50,702 nt of DNA, taken from positions 1 to 50,702 of the forward strand of contig CALKUK010000024.1 in NCBI GenBank assembly GCA_937996655.1, read 5' to 3'. The DNA is from an uncultured Sphingomonadaceae bacterium. GTDB taxonomy: Bacteria; Pseudomonadota; Alphaproteobacteria; Sphingomonadales; Sphingomonadaceae. Positions 24,308 to 32,639 of the stretch are shown piece after piece. The translations under genes were made by a program, and so were the position numbers. The notes beneath the pieces were generated by a model. The model saw only the letters and a list, made by a program, of their open reading frames with translations, searched no databases and was not told the DNA's origin. Each line of letters starts with the position of its first letter. Position 1 is the stretch's first letter.

Positions 24308-25609
24308 TTATCGGTCCCGTGCGGGCGAGGCCAAGGGGTCGAGGGGCTTGATCCGGGCGATGACGTAGAAGATCAGCAGCACGAGAATGGCCGAGGAGAG
24401 GTAGTAAGGGAGCGGTCCCCAGATTTCATACAGGCCAACGCCAATGGACGGCCCAAGCACAAAAGAAGCGCCATTGACCGAGGTGACACGGCCGGCCACC
24501 GATCCCTGAAGCTTGCGGTCAACCGCGAGCGACGCCCCTGCCGTGAAGGCTGGTCGCGTAAAGCCAAAGCCGACACAGGCAATCGCATAGGCCGTGGCGA
24601 TACCGTAGAGTGACGCCGCCGTGCCGGTGAGCGCCGTGCCAACCGCCGCGACGCCGAGGCCGACGACGACCATCTTGCGCGGCTCCAGATTGAACAGGGG
24701 GATCAGCCCCCATTGCACCAGCAGCGCCGCACCTGCGCCGATCATCAGCACGATGCCGATCGCCTGCTGCGAATCCGCCAGCGGCAGATGCAGCCGGTCA
24801 ATCACAAGAAAGCCGACGGCCTGCCCCGTCATCGCCTGAGCATGGCCCATGACGAGCCCGAGCAGCATCCACGGCCAGATGCGTGGATCCCGTAGGGCGA
24901 GGGGTTTGGATTGGGGGGAGGTCGCGGCCGTCACGCTGCCGCCCGTCGGCGCGCCGCCGATAGAGGGGTAGCTGACGGCGGCACCATGTCCCGCATCGGT
25001 CGGCAGATCGTCCCGCAAATAGCGGTAGACGAAGAACAACACGATCGAACCAAAGAGTGCGAAGATAAAGGCAGGGCCCGCAAGCCCGACGACGGGAAGT
25101 CCGACCAGCCAAGGTGCTGCAGCCGGGCCGAGGATGGTGCCTAGCCCAAAGGCCGAGCCGAGCATGGTGAGCGCCTTTGTGCGTTCTTTACGCGACGTGC
25201 GCAGCGCGACCATCGCCTGCGCTGCCGGTGGTGCTGCCGCCCCGAAGATGCCGTACAGCATGCGCGCGGCAATGAAGGTGACCATGGTGACAACCGGGCC
25301 CAACACCTTGTGCAGGCCCAATGTCAGCACGATTCCGCACAGGCCGACCGAGGACACAAAGCCGACCAGCCCGAGCATCACCATCTCTCGCCGTCCGTCC
25401 CTATCGGACCGGCGCGCCCATTTCGGTGCTGAGAACACCCAGATGGCCGCCGATACCGAAAAGGCGGCGGCGATGACGCTGTCGGCCACACCAATAGTGC
25501 GGCCCAAGGTGGGCAAGACAGACTGGAGCGCCGTATTCCCGGCGCCGGTAATCAGCATGACAAGGAACAGGAGCGTAAAATCGCGGTTATTCTGCCGGGC
25601 ATCAGCCAT
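24308..25609 (-). CDS. Major facilitator superfamily transporter
   Basis: Twelve-helix inner-membrane transporter, 433 residues. The helix 2-3 loop carries KWARRSDRDGRREMVMLG, a variant of the MFS motif GxxxDRxGRR, and helix 5 contains GLGTILGPAAAPWL, the motif C of drug:H+ antiporters. A long cytoplasmic loop (about 205-240) divides the halves. Efflux is a guess. The start overlaps the stop of the monooxygenase-fold gene by 8 bases, so it is the second gene of that operon. Confidence 0.9.
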   Translation of the reverse strand: MADARQNNRDFTLLFLVMLITGAGNTALQSVLPTLGRTIGVADSVIAAAFSVSAAIWVFSAPKWARRSDRDGRREMVMLGLVGFVSSVGLCGIVLTLGLHKVLGPVVTMVTFIAARMLYGIFGAAAPPAAQAMVALRTSRKERTKALTMLGSAFGLGTILGPAAAPWLVGLPVVGLAGPAFIFALFGSIVLFFVYRYLRDDLPTDAGHGAAVSYPSIGGAPTGGSVTAATSPQSKPLALRDPRIWPWMLLGLVMGHAQAMTGQAVGFLVIDRLHLPLADSQQAIGIVLMIGAGAALLVQWGLIPLFNLEPRKMVVVGLGVAAVGTALTGTAASLYGIATAYAIACVGFGFTRPAFTAGASLAVDRKLQGSVAGRVTSVNGASFVLGPSIGVGLYEIWGPLPYYLSSAILVLLIFYVIARIKPLDPLASPARDR

Positions 25610-25967
25610 TGGCCGGCGCCTTTGACCAAGCGTAAGCGCGCTCTACGCGTGCAACTTCAAGGTTATAGGAGCTGTACCAGTGCGCACGACCCTGTTCCCG
25701 AATGGTGGTATGTTCCGGGTGGTCGCGCCAGTCACGGGCCGCATTGTCATCGGCCCAATAGCTAACCGTGATGCCAAAGCCGTCGTCCCCGCGGGTCGAG
25801 ACCATGCCGCAATAGCCGGGCTGCTGCGCGGCAAGGCTTGCCATCATCCGGGCGGCCTGTTGATAGCCGTCCTCATCAAAAGCGGTGCGTGTCGACGCAA
25901 AGATCACGGCGATGTCGCCTTTCCGGTCGTCTCCCATAGCCTTTCCGATACCCACCGCTCGCGGCAT
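25602..25967 (-). CDS. Antibiotic biosynthesis monooxygenase (ABM) fold protein
   Basis: Small dimeric alpha-beta barrel protein, 121 residues from this start. IAVIFASTRTAFDEDGYQQAA, LAAQQPGYCGMVSTRGDDGFGITVSYWADD and DWRDHPEHTTIREQGRAHWY are typical of ABM proteins. Members degrade heme or oxidise polyketides; the role here is unknown. ATG 25967 is preferred for its AAGGGG site 6 bases upstream; ATG 25937 would give 111 residues, nearer the family start, but its GGAAAGG is only 2 bases away. First gene of an operon with the MFS transporter. Confidence 0.82.
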   Translation of the reverse strand: MPRAVGIGKAMGDDRKGDIAVIFASTRTAFDEDGYQQAARMMASLAAQQPGYCGMVSTRGDDGFGITVSYWADDNAARDWRDHPEHTTIREQGRAHWYSSYNLEVARVERAYAWSKAPANG

Positions 25968-25969
25968 GT

Positions 25970-26007
25970 GAAACCCCTTTAATGGCCAAAAGGGGTTGAA
26001 ACCCCTT
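25970..26007 (-). promoter_or_regulatory. Repeat leader that can hide the ABM ribosome-binding site
   Basis: GAAACCCCTT occurs twice (25970-25979 and 25998-26007) with one inverted AAGGGGTT (25990-25997) between. In minus-strand RNA the middle AACCCCTT can pair either with the upstream AAGGGGTT or with the downstream copy holding the ribosome-binding site. The layout again suggests competing hairpins, or alternatively a repeated protein operator. Confidence 0.4.
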
Positions 26008-26049
26008 CACCGGTCTGCAAACTGTCCCCAAGTCATTCTGAGGAGTACA

Positions 26050-26061
26050 ATGCCCGCATGA
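26050..26061 (+). CDS. Three-codon leader ORF (Met-Pro-Ala-stop)
   Basis: AGGAG at 26041-26045 is ideally spaced (4 bases) for ATG 26050, which reads ATG CCC GCA TGA. Its TGA overlaps the ATG of the methyltransferase gene at 26058, which is 12 bases from the same ribosome-binding site. Ribosomes would initiate, stop and re-initiate. May be incidental. Confidence 0.35.
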   Translation: MPA

Positions 26062-26675
26062 CAAGTAGCCGCGTTGCCGCGACCCGATGGTTGCAGAAGA
26101 AGCCATGGCGTCCTTGGGCAATGTTCTTTCGCGGGTTCCTTAAAAATCCGGTCATGGTGGGTGCGGTCATTCCATCAACGGACCGGCTTGTCACCCATAT
26201 GCTGAGCAAGGTCGATTGGAGCGCATGTAAACTCTTTGTCGAATATGGCCCAGGTGTCGGTACTTTCAGTCAACAGATCCTAAAAAATCTAGCGCCTGAA
26301 GCAACTTACGTCGCAATCGACCTCAATCCGGATTTCATCGACTTCCTGTCAGCGACCATCAAAGACAGCCGCTTCCGCCCAATTCACGGCTCCGCAGCCG
26401 ATGTTGAACAGATTGTCCGGGACAGCGGTTACACCCATGCGGACTATGTCTTGTCGGGCCTTCCCTTCTCAACGCTGCCGGCAGGTGTCGGCGCGTCGAT
26501 CGCGGCGGCCACGGCGCGCGTCCTGCGGCCCGGCGGTGCCTTCCTCGTTTATCAATATCGGGCAAAGGTCCGGGATTTTCTGTCGCCTCATTTTCCGCGC
26601 ATCGACAAAGCCATTGAATATTGGAACATTCCGCCCTGCTTTCTTTTCTGGGCTTGGAAGCCTGACATCAAATAA
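26058..26675 (+). CDS. SAM-dependent methyltransferase, phospholipid N-methyltransferase-like
   Basis: Soluble or membrane-bound class I methyltransferase, 205 residues. The SAM-binding motif is VEYGPGVGTFSQQIL (about residues 60-75), followed by VAIDLNPDF and DYVLSGLPFSTLP, blocks shared with alphaproteobacterial PmtA phosphatidylethanolamine methyltransferases and with KsgA-like folds. FLKNPVMVGAVIPSTDRL near the N-terminus is characteristic of the PmtA group. It lacks the length of canonical PmtA only slightly. Its substrate should be treated as unproven. Confidence 0.8.
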   Translation: MTSSRVAATRWLQKKPWRPWAMFFRGFLKNPVMVGAVIPSTDRLVTHMLSKVDWSACKLFVEYGPGVGTFSQQILKNLAPEATYVAIDLNPDFIDFLSATIKDSRFRPIHGSAADVEQIVRDSGYTHADYVLSGLPFSTLPAGVGASIAAATARVLRPGGAFLVYQYRAKVRDFLSPHFPRIDKAIEYWNIPPCFLFWAWKPDIK

Positions 26676-26752
26676 CCTTGCCAGTCCGGCTGCGCCCCGA
26701 TAGCGGGCGCGCAACCACCATCCATTTTTGCACATCCTCTGGGGGAAAAACC

Positions 26753-27748
26753 GTGACTGCTGCCACTCTTGATGTTGTTGCCGTGGGCAACGCGATTGTC
26801 GATATTATTGCTGCGGCTGAAGACAGCCTGATCGACGCCGAAGGCTTGACCAAGGGCGGCATGCAGCTCGTCGACGCTGCACGCGCCGATGTGCTCTATG
26901 GAAAAATGGGGACCGCGCACGAAATCTCGGGCGGGTCGGCGGCCAATACGATTGCGGGCATGGCGGCACTGGGCCGGAAATGCGGTTTCATCGGGCAGGT
27001 GGCGGATGACCAGTTTGGCAAGGTCTTCAGCCATGATATCCGCGCCATTGGTGTGGAATTCACGACCCCGATGCGCGGGGAAGAACCGCCGACTGCGCAG
27101 TGCCTGATCTTTGTGACGCCCGATGGCCAGCGCACGATGAACACGTTCCTAGGTGCTTCCCAGTTTCTGCCGGCCAAGGCGCTCGACAAGACGATGATCG
27201 AGCGGGCGGCGGTGCTCTATCTCGAAGGCTATCTTTGGGATCCGGAAGAGCCACGCGCTGCGATGCGCGAAGCCATTGCCATTGCGAAGAGTGCGGGCCG
27301 CAAGGTTGCCTTCACATTGTCCGATAATTTCGTGATCTCCCGGCATGGCGATGATTTCCGCACGCTGTTGCAGGACGGCGCCATCGACATTCTGTTCGCC
27401 AATGAAGGCGAAATCTGCACCCTGATGGCAACGGACGATTTTGAGGCTGCCGTGACTGCTACTGCACCGCTTGTCCCGACGCTGGTCGTCACGCGCAGCG
27501 AAAAGGGGGCGATTGCCCTTCAGGGCGGGGAGCGGGCTCAGGTGTCGGCAGAGCCGATCGACAAGGTCGTCGATACAACGGGGGCCGGGGATTTGTTTGC
27601 CGCAGGTTTCCTCGCCGGGCAGGCCGAAGGCCGCAGCTTGGCGGAAAGTCTGCTCATGGGCTCGGTTTGCGCTGCGGAGATCATCTCGCATTACGGGCCG
27701 CGCCCGGAAGCGGATTTGCAGGCCTTGGTCGCCGCCCGTTTGGGCTGA
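26753..27748 (+). CDS. Adenosine kinase (PfkB family)
   Basis: Phosphorylates adenosine to AMP in purine salvage. The 331-residue protein has the PfkB features GGSAANTIAGMAALGRKCGFIG near residue 60 and the catalytic DTTGAGD at 274-280. The annotation adenosine kinase follows from VVAVGNAIVDIIAAAED and NEGEI; ribokinase- or fructokinase-like specificity is not excluded. GTG at 26753 is used because GGGGGAAAAA lies just upstream and the ATG at 26678 is too far from any family similarity. Monocistronic. Confidence 0.9.
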   Translation: MTAATLDVVAVGNAIVDIIAAAEDSLIDAEGLTKGGMQLVDAARADVLYGKMGTAHEISGGSAANTIAGMAALGRKCGFIGQVADDQFGKVFSHDIRAIGVEFTTPMRGEEPPTAQCLIFVTPDGQRTMNTFLGASQFLPAKALDKTMIERAAVLYLEGYLWDPEEPRAAMREAIAIAKSAGRKVAFTLSDNFVISRHGDDFRTLLQDGAIDILFANEGEICTLMATDDFEAAVTATAPLVPTLVVTRSEKGAIALQGGERAQVSAEPIDKVVDTTGAGDLFAAGFLAGQAEGRSLAESLLMGSVCAAEIISHYGPRPEADLQALVAARLG

Positions 27749-27796
27749 GGAGGCCTGACCCCGCCGCGCTTTCGGCCGGAGCGCAGTCTTTCAAGC

Positions 27797-27825
27797 AAAA
27801 AAAGGGGGAGGCCGAAGCCTCCCCC
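27797..27825 (-). terminator. Rho-independent terminator of the APC permease gene
   Basis: GGGGGAGGC (27804-27812) pairs with GCCTCCCCC (27817-27825) around a 4-base loop; on the minus strand it is followed by seven Ts. It lies 50 bases after the permease stop. Confidence 0.88.
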
Positions 27826-27874
27826 CAAGTTCCCCCTCCTGAAATTGCGACCCAGGAGTTGTATAGTCGTGTGA

Positions 27875-29398
27875 TTAGTTGATCGGTGGCACGCTGGTCG
27901 GCGGCGCATCAGCATCCGCTTCATGCACTTCAACCAGACCACGGCCCACATGGCTGCGGCTGCGGCTGTACCCGAAATAGACAAGCAAACCGATGGCGGC
28001 CCAGATGGCAAACAGCATCTGGCTCTTCGGATCGAGCTTGTAGAACAGATAGAGGCAGCCCAGCACCGAGATGGGCGCTGTCAGCCAGATAGCCGGCGTG
28101 CGGAATGGGCGGTGCCGTGTCGGATCGGTCCGACGGATGACGATCACGGCAATCGAAACCGCCGCAAATGCAAACAGCGTGCCCGAGTTGGAGATATTCG
28201 CCAGCAGACCAACCGGGAAGAAGGCCGCGAACAGCGCAACCGCAATCCCCGTCAGGATCGTGATGACGTGCGGAGTGTTGTATGTCGGGTGGATCTTCGA
28301 GAAGGACTCCGGCAGCAGGCCATCACGGCTCATGACGAAGAAGATGCGCGTCTGGCCAAACATCATCATCAGGATAACCGAGGGCAGAGCGAGACCGGCG
28401 GCAAGGCCGATCAGGTTGCCGACCTGTGGCCAGCCGATTTCACGCAGCGTCCAGGCCAAGGCTTCCTTGGAACAGACAACCGCTTGATCGCCCATCGCCG
28501 CGCATTGTGCAGCGAGTTCGCGGCTGCCGGGCTCAAGACCCAAGCCGCTCGCATCCAAGACCGGCTGTGCGCCGACCGAGCCGATGACCCCGGCTGCGAC
28601 GAGCAGGTAGAACACGGTGCAGACCGCCAGACTTCCAATAAGGCCGATGGGCATGTTGCGTTGCGGATTCTTGGTTTCTTCTGCCGCCGTTGAGACGGCG
28701 TCAAAGCCGACATAGGCAAAGAAGATCGAGGCCGCCGCCGCGCCGATGCCGCCAAAGCCGAGCGGTGAGAACGGCTCAAAATTCTGCATCTTCATCACGG
28801 GCACGGCAAGGATGATGAACAGCGTCAGCGCCGATACCTTGATGGAGACGAGGATCGAATTGACCGTCGCGCTTTCCTTCGTGCCGATGACGAGAAGCCA
28901 TGTGACGAGCCCGGCAATCAGCATCGCGGGCAGGTTGATCATGCCCCCGTCGTACGGCCCGCGGACGAGAAGATCGGGGATGTCGATGCCAAAGGCGTTT
29001 TCAATGAGCCCGACAACATAGCCGGACCAGCCGACCGACACCGCCCCTGCGGCGACGGCATATTCTAAGATGAGGGCCCAGCCGACCATCCAGGCCAGCA
29101 ATTCACCCATCACGGCATAGCTGTAGGTATAGGCGGAGCCCGATACGGGCACCATCGCCGACATTTCGGCGTAACAAAGGGCAGCTACGGCACAAACGAA
29201 GCCCGCGATGATGAAGCTGATCATCATGCCGGGGCCTGCCTTTTGGGCAGCCTCGGCGGTCAGGACGAAAATGCCGGTGCCGATAACGGCGCCGATTCCG
29301 AGCATGGTCAGCTGGAATGCGCCCAGTGACCGATGTAGCGACTTCTTTTCAGCAGTCGCCAAAATCGCATCAAGCGGTTTGACGCGGTCGAACAACAT
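27875..29398 (-). CDS. APC-family amino acid permease
   Basis: Inner-membrane transporter of the cationic amino acid transporter type (CAT/YfnA), 507 residues with about 12 helices. GIGAVIGTGIFVLTAEAAQKAGPGM in helix 1 is the substrate-binding loop of APC transporters, followed by CYAEMSAMVPVSGSAYTYSYAVMGELLAWMVGW and FFAYVGFDAVSTAAEETKNPQRNMPIGLI. The loop of about 40 residues with two Cys (CAAMGDQAVVCSK) between helices 7 and 8 is unusual. Substrate unknown. Monocistronic with a strong terminator. Confidence 0.92.
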   Translation of the reverse strand: MLFDRVKPLDAILATAEKKSLHRSLGAFQLTMLGIGAVIGTGIFVLTAEAAQKAGPGMMISFIIAGFVCAVAALCYAEMSAMVPVSGSAYTYSYAVMGELLAWMVGWALILEYAVAAGAVSVGWSGYVVGLIENAFGIDIPDLLVRGPYDGGMINLPAMLIAGLVTWLLVIGTKESATVNSILVSIKVSALTLFIILAVPVMKMQNFEPFSPLGFGGIGAAAASIFFAYVGFDAVSTAAEETKNPQRNMPIGLIGSLAVCTVFYLLVAAGVIGSVGAQPVLDASGLGLEPGSRELAAQCAAMGDQAVVCSKEALAWTLREIGWPQVGNLIGLAAGLALPSVILMMMFGQTRIFFVMSRDGLLPESFSKIHPTYNTPHVITILTGIAVALFAAFFPVGLLANISNSGTLFAFAAVSIAVIVIRRTDPTRHRPFRTPAIWLTAPISVLGCLYLFYKLDPKSQMLFAIWAAIGLLVYFGYSRSRSHVGRGLVEVHEADADAPPTSVPPIN

Positions 29399-29469
29399 GA
29401 ATGTCTCCCCAAGACTTTGGTTCTTGGGATAGGCAACCTAAGGGCTAATCAGGCCTGCGCAACAAAATA

Positions 29470-29847
29470 TCAGCGCGGAATCATGGCGCCCAGCTGTTTT
29501 CCACCGAAAATGTGCACATGGAGGTGTGGAACCTCCTGATGCCCGTGCCCGCCGATGTTGGCGAGCAGGCGATAACCAGGGGCAGGCAGGCCCAATTGCC
29601 GTGCGACTTCCCCCACCGCGCGGATGAAGCCCGCGATTTCGGCGTCTTCTGCCTTGGTCGTAAAATCGTCCCAGCTCACATAGGCGCCTTTGGGAATGAC
29701 AAGGACGTGGACGGGGGCCTGCGGGTTGATGTCATGAAAGGCGAGCGCGAAGTCATCTTCGAACACGGTCCGGTTCGGGATCTCGCCGCGCAGAATTTTG
29801 GCGAAGATGTTCTGATCATCATAAGGGGCAAGCGCATCAATCGGCAC
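29470..29847 (-). CDS. HIT-family protein (Hint type)
   Basis: Nucleotide phosphoramidase or hydrolase of the histidine triad superfamily, 125 residues. The triad VPHLHVHIFGG ends the active site, and NIFAKILRGEIPNRTVFEDD is the N-terminal block of PKCI/HINT proteins. It starts 3 bases after hisE and is the last gene of the his operon, a position also known in other alphaproteobacteria. Confidence 0.94.
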   Translation of the reverse strand: MPIDALAPYDDQNIFAKILRGEIPNRTVFEDDFALAFHDINPQAPVHVLVIPKGAYVSWDDFTTKAEDAEIAGFIRAVGEVARQLGLPAPGYRLLANIGGHGHQEVPHLHVHIFGGKQLGAMIPR

Positions 29848-29850
29848 GGG

Positions 29851-30168
29851 CTATTCCTTTCGGGACGCTTTTTCGGCGATGCCGGACACGCCATCCCGCG
29901 CGTCGAGTTCGGCCAGAACATCACAGAGCGGCACACCACGGTCAGCCAGCAGGACGAGCAGGTGGAACAGCAGGTCCGCCGCCTCCCCCGTTAGGGCTTT
30001 GGCATCTTCCGACAGGGCAGCAATGATTGTTTCCGTCGCCTCTTCGCCAACCTTCTGCGCGATTTTGCCGCGGCCCTTGGCCGTCAGCCGGGCAACATAG
30101 GATGACTCAGGGTCCGCGCTGCGGCGCGCCTGAATGGTGCTTTCCAGCCTGAAGAGTGTGTCTGCCAT
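29851..30168 (-). CDS. hisE: Phosphoribosyl-ATP pyrophosphatase
   Basis: Second histidine-pathway step, hydrolysing phosphoribosyl-ATP to phosphoribosyl-AMP. The 105-residue all-helical MazG-like protein has RLTAKGRGKIAQKVGEEATETIIAAL with the metal-binding EExxE. HisE stands alone, not fused to HisI; hisI is not in the window. ATG 30168 gives the usual length. The gap between it and the small membrane protein gene is 49 bases. Confidence 0.94.
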   Translation of the reverse strand: MADTLFRLESTIQARRSADPESSYVARLTAKGRGKIAQKVGEEATETIIAALSEDAKALTGEAADLLFHLLVLLADRGVPLCDVLAELDARDGVSGIAEKASRKE

Positions 30169-30217
30169 GCCCCGGCCATGCGCGGGACGCCCTGAGACGT
30201 CAAGACTTTGGGCGACG

Positions 30218-30427
30218 TCAGGACTTGGGATCATCGCCCTGTTTGCGAGACCGGCTGCCACGATGTCCGATCACCACACCTGCAATGCCAAGCAGGAGAA
30301 TGGCGATTTCTTCCCCGCGGAAAGCGCGGACCGGTGGGTCGGCCGGGGCGGCATGCGCCGCGAGGGCAGGTGCCGCCGCTGCCAAAGCCAGTGAGGTGAG
30401 CAAAGTCCGAAACAACGCAACGCGCAC
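30218..30427 (-). CDS. Small exported/membrane protein inside the his operon
   Basis: A 69-residue protein with an N-terminal signal peptide (MRVALFRTLLTSLALAAAAPALA), a short linker and a second hydrophobic segment (EEIAILLLGIAGVVIG) followed by an Arg/Lys-rich tail (HRGSRSRKQ). The tail layout resembles C-terminal sorting signals but lacks a PEP motif. Start GTG at 30427 with GGGGGA upstream. Located between hisF and hisE on the same strand; no link to histidine synthesis is apparent. Confidence 0.65.
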   Translation of the reverse strand: MRVALFRTLLTSLALAAAAPALAAHAAPADPPVRAFRGEEIAILLLGIAGVVIGHRGSRSRKQGDDPKS

Positions 30428-30532
30428 AGGTCATCCCCCGATTCGGCGGAACCGCCAAGGGCTGGTTAACAGGATGTGGTTGAATTTAACGCCAAATTGG
30501 TGGTTAATTGCAGCGGAGCGTCATTCCGATGG

Positions 30533-31303
30533 TTAATGCGTGATTGGCGTGCGGACCGGAATTCCGGCCGCCGCCAGCGCATGGTGGGCGTCGCTGATCG
30601 TCGCTTCGCCAAAGTGGAAAATGGAGGCCGCCAGCACCGCGCTCGCATGGCCCTGCGTCACGCCTTCCACCAGATGCTGCAATCCGCCGACTCCGCCGGA
30701 CGCCACCACGGGCACGGCGACGGCATCTGCGATGGTGCGGGTCAACGTCAGGTCATAGCCGTCGCGCGTGCCATCCCGGTCCATCGAGGTGACGAGGATT
30801 TCGCCAGCGCCCAGCTCTGCCAGCCGGATCGCATGTTCAACCGCATTGATGCCCGTCGGGCGGCGGCCGCCATGGGTATAGACTTCCCAATGATCGCCAT
30901 TGCGCCGCGCATCCACGCTCGCCACGACGCACTGGCTGCCAAAGCGGCTGGCAATGTCGGCGACGACCTCGGGCCGTGTGACGGCAGCGGAGTTGACCGC
31001 CACCTTATCAGCCCCCGCCAGCAGCAGCGCGCGGGCATCTTCATGCGTGCGCACGCCGCCGCCCACGGTCAGCGGCATGAAGCAGACTTCCGCCGTGCGG
31101 GCGACCACATCAAGAATGGTGTCGCGCCCTTCATGGCTGGCGGCGATGTCGAGGAAGCAGAGTTCATCCGCGCCCGCCGCATCATAGGCGCGGGCGGCTT
31201 CGACCGGGTCTCCCGCGTCGATCAGATCGACAAAGTTCACGCCCTTGACGACGCGGCCATTGGCCACATCAAGGCAGGGAATGACGCGGATACGGACGGT
31301 CAT
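30533..31303 (-). CDS. hisF: Imidazole glycerol phosphate synthase subunit HisF
   Basis: Cyclase subunit joining ammonia from HisH with PRFAR to give IGP and AICAR. The 256-residue beta-alpha barrel begins RIRVIPCLDVANGRVVKGVNF with catalytic Asp in CLDV, and has the second Asp in SMDRDGTRDGYD, VASGGVGGLQHLVEGV and ASIFHFGEATI. The start overlaps the hisA stop (ATGA). Confidence 0.97.
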   Translation of the reverse strand: MTVRIRVIPCLDVANGRVVKGVNFVDLIDAGDPVEAARAYDAAGADELCFLDIAASHEGRDTILDVVARTAEVCFMPLTVGGGVRTHEDARALLLAGADKVAVNSAAVTRPEVVADIASRFGSQCVVASVDARRNGDHWEVYTHGGRRPTGINAVEHAIRLAELGAGEILVTSMDRDGTRDGYDLTLTRTIADAVAVPVVASGGVGGLQHLVEGVTQGHASAVLAASIFHFGEATISDAHHALAAAGIPVRTPITH

Positions 31304-32031
31304 GCGTTCGCCAGCGCAATGGCGGTCGCCAGATCGAGCCGGCCATCATAGAGCGCGCGGCCAGTGATCACGCCTTCAATGCCGTCAACCGCATGGATGG
31401 CGAGCATGCGGATGTCCGCGATCCCGGCCACACCGCCACTTGCGATAACGGGAATGTCGGTTGCGCGCGCCAGATCTACCGTGGCTTGCACATTGCAGCC
31501 TTTGAGCATCCCGTCGCGCCCGACATCGGTGAAGAGGAGCGATGCAACGCCCGCATCTTCAAAGCGGCGGGCGAGGTCGAGCACTTCCATGTCCGATTTT
31601 TCCGCCCACCCGTCGGTTGCGACAAAGCCGTCACGGGCATCGACAGCCACCACAATCCCGCCCGGAAAATCGCGGGCCACGCCCTTCACAAATTCAGGGT
31701 CTTTGAGCGCTGCTGTGCCGATGACGATCCGCGACACGCCAAGATCAAACCAGCGTTCCACCGACTCGCGGTTGCGGATGCCGCCGCCCAGTTGGACATG
31801 GCCGGGGAAGGTGCGGACAATGCTCTCGACCGCATCGGCATTCACGGCATGCCCGGCAAAGCTGCCGTCGAGATCGACCACATGCAGGTGCTGCGCGCCG
31901 GCTTCGGCAAAGAGCATTGCCTGTGCCGCAGGATCATCCCCATAGACCGTTGCCCGGTCCATATCGCCTTCGGCAAGACGGACCACCTGCCCGCCCTTCA
32001 GGTCAATTGCGGGAAAGACAATCAGGCTCAT
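31300..32031 (-). CDS. hisA: ProFAR isomerase
   Basis: Isomerises phosphoribosyl formimino-AICAR-P, 243-residue barrel related to HisF. VFPAIDLKGGQVVRLAEGD with the catalytic Asp, QLGGGIRNRESVERW, LLFTDVGRDGMLKGCN with the second Asp and VIASGGVAGIADI are present. Start MSLIVFPA at 32031 overlaps the hisH stop (ATGA); the alternative three codons upstream adds nothing. Confidence 0.97.
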   Translation of the reverse strand: MSLIVFPAIDLKGGQVVRLAEGDMDRATVYGDDPAAQAMLFAEAGAQHLHVVDLDGSFAGHAVNADAVESIVRTFPGHVQLGGGIRNRESVERWFDLGVSRIVIGTAALKDPEFVKGVARDFPGGIVVAVDARDGFVATDGWAEKSDMEVLDLARRFEDAGVASLLFTDVGRDGMLKGCNVQATVDLARATDIPVIASGGVAGIADIRMLAIHAVDGIEGVITGRALYDGRLDLATAIALANA

Positions 32032-32639
32032 GGACGCCACTCCAGAAAACGGGAGAGAAGGGAAAGGCCAAAACGCTGGCTCTTTTCCGGGTGGAATTGC
32101 ACACCGACGCGATTGTCGCGCCCGATGGCTGCGACGACAGCACCGCCATGCTGGGTGGTCGCCAACACATCGTCGCCGTCAAAGGCGTAGCTATGCAGAA
32201 AATAGGCCTCGCCTGCCTCAATCAACGGATGGGGCGACGTAGGTACGACATCGTTCCAGCCCATGTGCGGGATCTTGATCGCGGGGTCGGTCGGTTCAAT
32301 CAGGCGCACGGTGCCTTTGACCCAGCCGAGCCCGGCATGACGGCCATGTTCTTCACCGGCTTCGGCCATCAATTGCATGCCCACGCAAATGCCCAGAAAG
32401 GGTTTGGCGCCGGGGCCGGTTGCCGCATTCAGGGCATCGACCATGCCGGGAATGGCAGACAGCGCCCCCATGCAATGGGCAAATGCCCCAACACCGGGCA
32501 GGACAATACGCTCGGCAGACAGCACCTGAGCGGGATCACTGGTGACGCGAATGTCCTCAGCCCCTGCCGCCTTCAGCGCATTTTTAACCGATTGAAGATT
32601 GCCCGCGCCGTAATCAATCAGCGCGACCGGGCCGGTCAC
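32028..32639 (-). CDS. hisH: Imidazole glycerol phosphate synthase subunit HisH
   Basis: Glutaminase subunit that supplies ammonia to HisF, 203 residues, class I amidotransferase. The nucleophilic cysteine is in KPFLGICVGMQLM, and the His-Glu pair is in GVQFHPEKSQRFG. VALIDYGAGNLQSVKNAL is the N-terminal block. GTG start at 32639 overlaps the hisB stop by four bases (GTGA). Confidence 0.96.
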   Translation of the reverse strand: MTGPVALIDYGAGNLQSVKNALKAAGAEDIRVTSDPAQVLSAERIVLPGVGAFAHCMGALSAIPGMVDALNAATGPGAKPFLGICVGMQLMAEAGEEHGRHAGLGWVKGTVRLIEPTDPAIKIPHMGWNDVVPTSPHPLIEAGEAYFLHSYAFDGDDVLATTQHGGAVVAAIGRDNRVGVQFHPEKSQRFGLSLLSRFLEWRP

